Shown one piece after another: positions 6,292-6,461 of a stretch of DNA of 6,461 bases. A program made the position numbers and the translations under genes. This DNA is from Candidatus Bathyarchaeota archaeon (GTDB lineage: Archaea; Thermoproteota; Bathyarchaeia; TCS64). The stretch is taken from NCBI GenBank assembly GCA_030602935.1, contig JAUVYU010000044.1:1-6461 (forward strand), given 5' to 3'. The notes under the pieces are model-generated. The model was not told where the DNA came from. It did no database searches and saw only the letters and a program-made list of their open reading frames with translations. The first letter of the stretch is position 1. Each line of letters starts with the position of its first letter.

Positions 6292-6461
6292 TTAGAAGCG
6301 TTCAAGCATGTAGACGACGGGCCTGAGGCCGTCGGCACAGCAGACCACGGCCTTTCCCTTCTCCTCTGACCACGGGTAGTCCCCGCCGAACATGAGCATC
6401 CTGACGGGGCTCTTGATCGTTGCCCACGACCAGTGGCAGAAGCCCGCGGGCATCTCCATGT
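6292..6461 (-). CDS. TIGR04076-family protein of unknown function, C-terminal part
   Basis: Fifty-five codons up to a TAA stop are visible; the start lies beyond the right edge. The segment reads MEMPAGFCHWSWATIK, then VRMLMFGGDYPW, then AVVCCADGLRPVVYMLERF. The order (P-x-G-[FL]-C-x-W-x-W near the centre, FGGD[FY]PW, and CC-x-DGLRPVV-[FY]-x-LER at the end) matches my recollection of the TIGR04076 family. These are small proteins of about 80-110 residues found in anaerobic archaea and bacteria, with no established function. Conserved Cys (one in FCHW, two in VVCC) suggest redox chemistry or metal binding, but that is a guess. The gene converges on asnS and shares the terminator-rich spacer. 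About half of it is probably missing; the Met codons near the edge are most likely internal. Confidence 0.85.
   Translation of the reverse strand, partial: MEMPAGFCHWSWATIKSPVRMLMFGGDYPWSEEKGKAVVCCADGLRPVVYMLERF

Overview
This is a GC-rich archaeal window with short AT-rich gaps between genes. The archaeal assignment is an inference from four things seen together. The promoters look like archaeal TATA boxes about 35-38 bases upstream of start codons that lack a Shine-Dalgarno site. Oligo-T tracts, not GC hairpins, follow the stop codons. Arg and Ile are often written AGG and ATA. The asparaginyl-tRNA synthetase is of the short archaeal kind. A lineage such as Bathyarchaeia or another anaerobic archaeon is plausible, but the window cannot settle it.

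Layout: (1) 1-948 (+) is the C-terminal part of a gamma-glutamyltransferase family enzyme of the YwrD-like subgroup, cut by the left edge. (2) 949-1125 is an AT-rich spacer with a T6 terminator and a TATA box. (3) 1126-4761 (+) is a 1211-residue secreted subtilisin-family (S8) protease. It carries a propeptide, the complete D180/H213/S367 triad, two beta-rich domains, a large alpha-helical toroid-like domain, InlB-type beta repeats, an (EP)10 linker, and a PGF-containing C-terminal anchor that resembles archaeosortase sorting signals. (4) 4762-4831 holds the asnS promoter with an overlapping oligo-T tract. (5) 4832-6139 (+) is asparaginyl-tRNA synthetase, complete. (6) 6140-6291 is an AT-rich convergent spacer with oligo-T tracts for both strands. 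(7) 6292-6461 (-) is the C-terminal part of a TIGR04076-family protein of unknown function, cut by the right edge.

The three forward genes each have their own promoter or terminator signals, so they look like separate transcription units, not an operon. The protease and the gamma-glutamyltransferase could both serve peptide use, but that rests only on adjacency. The most unusual item is the protease: a subtilisin joined to an (alpha/alpha) toroid-like domain of the type usually seen in glycan-active or cyclase enzymes, held at the cell surface by a PGF-type tail.
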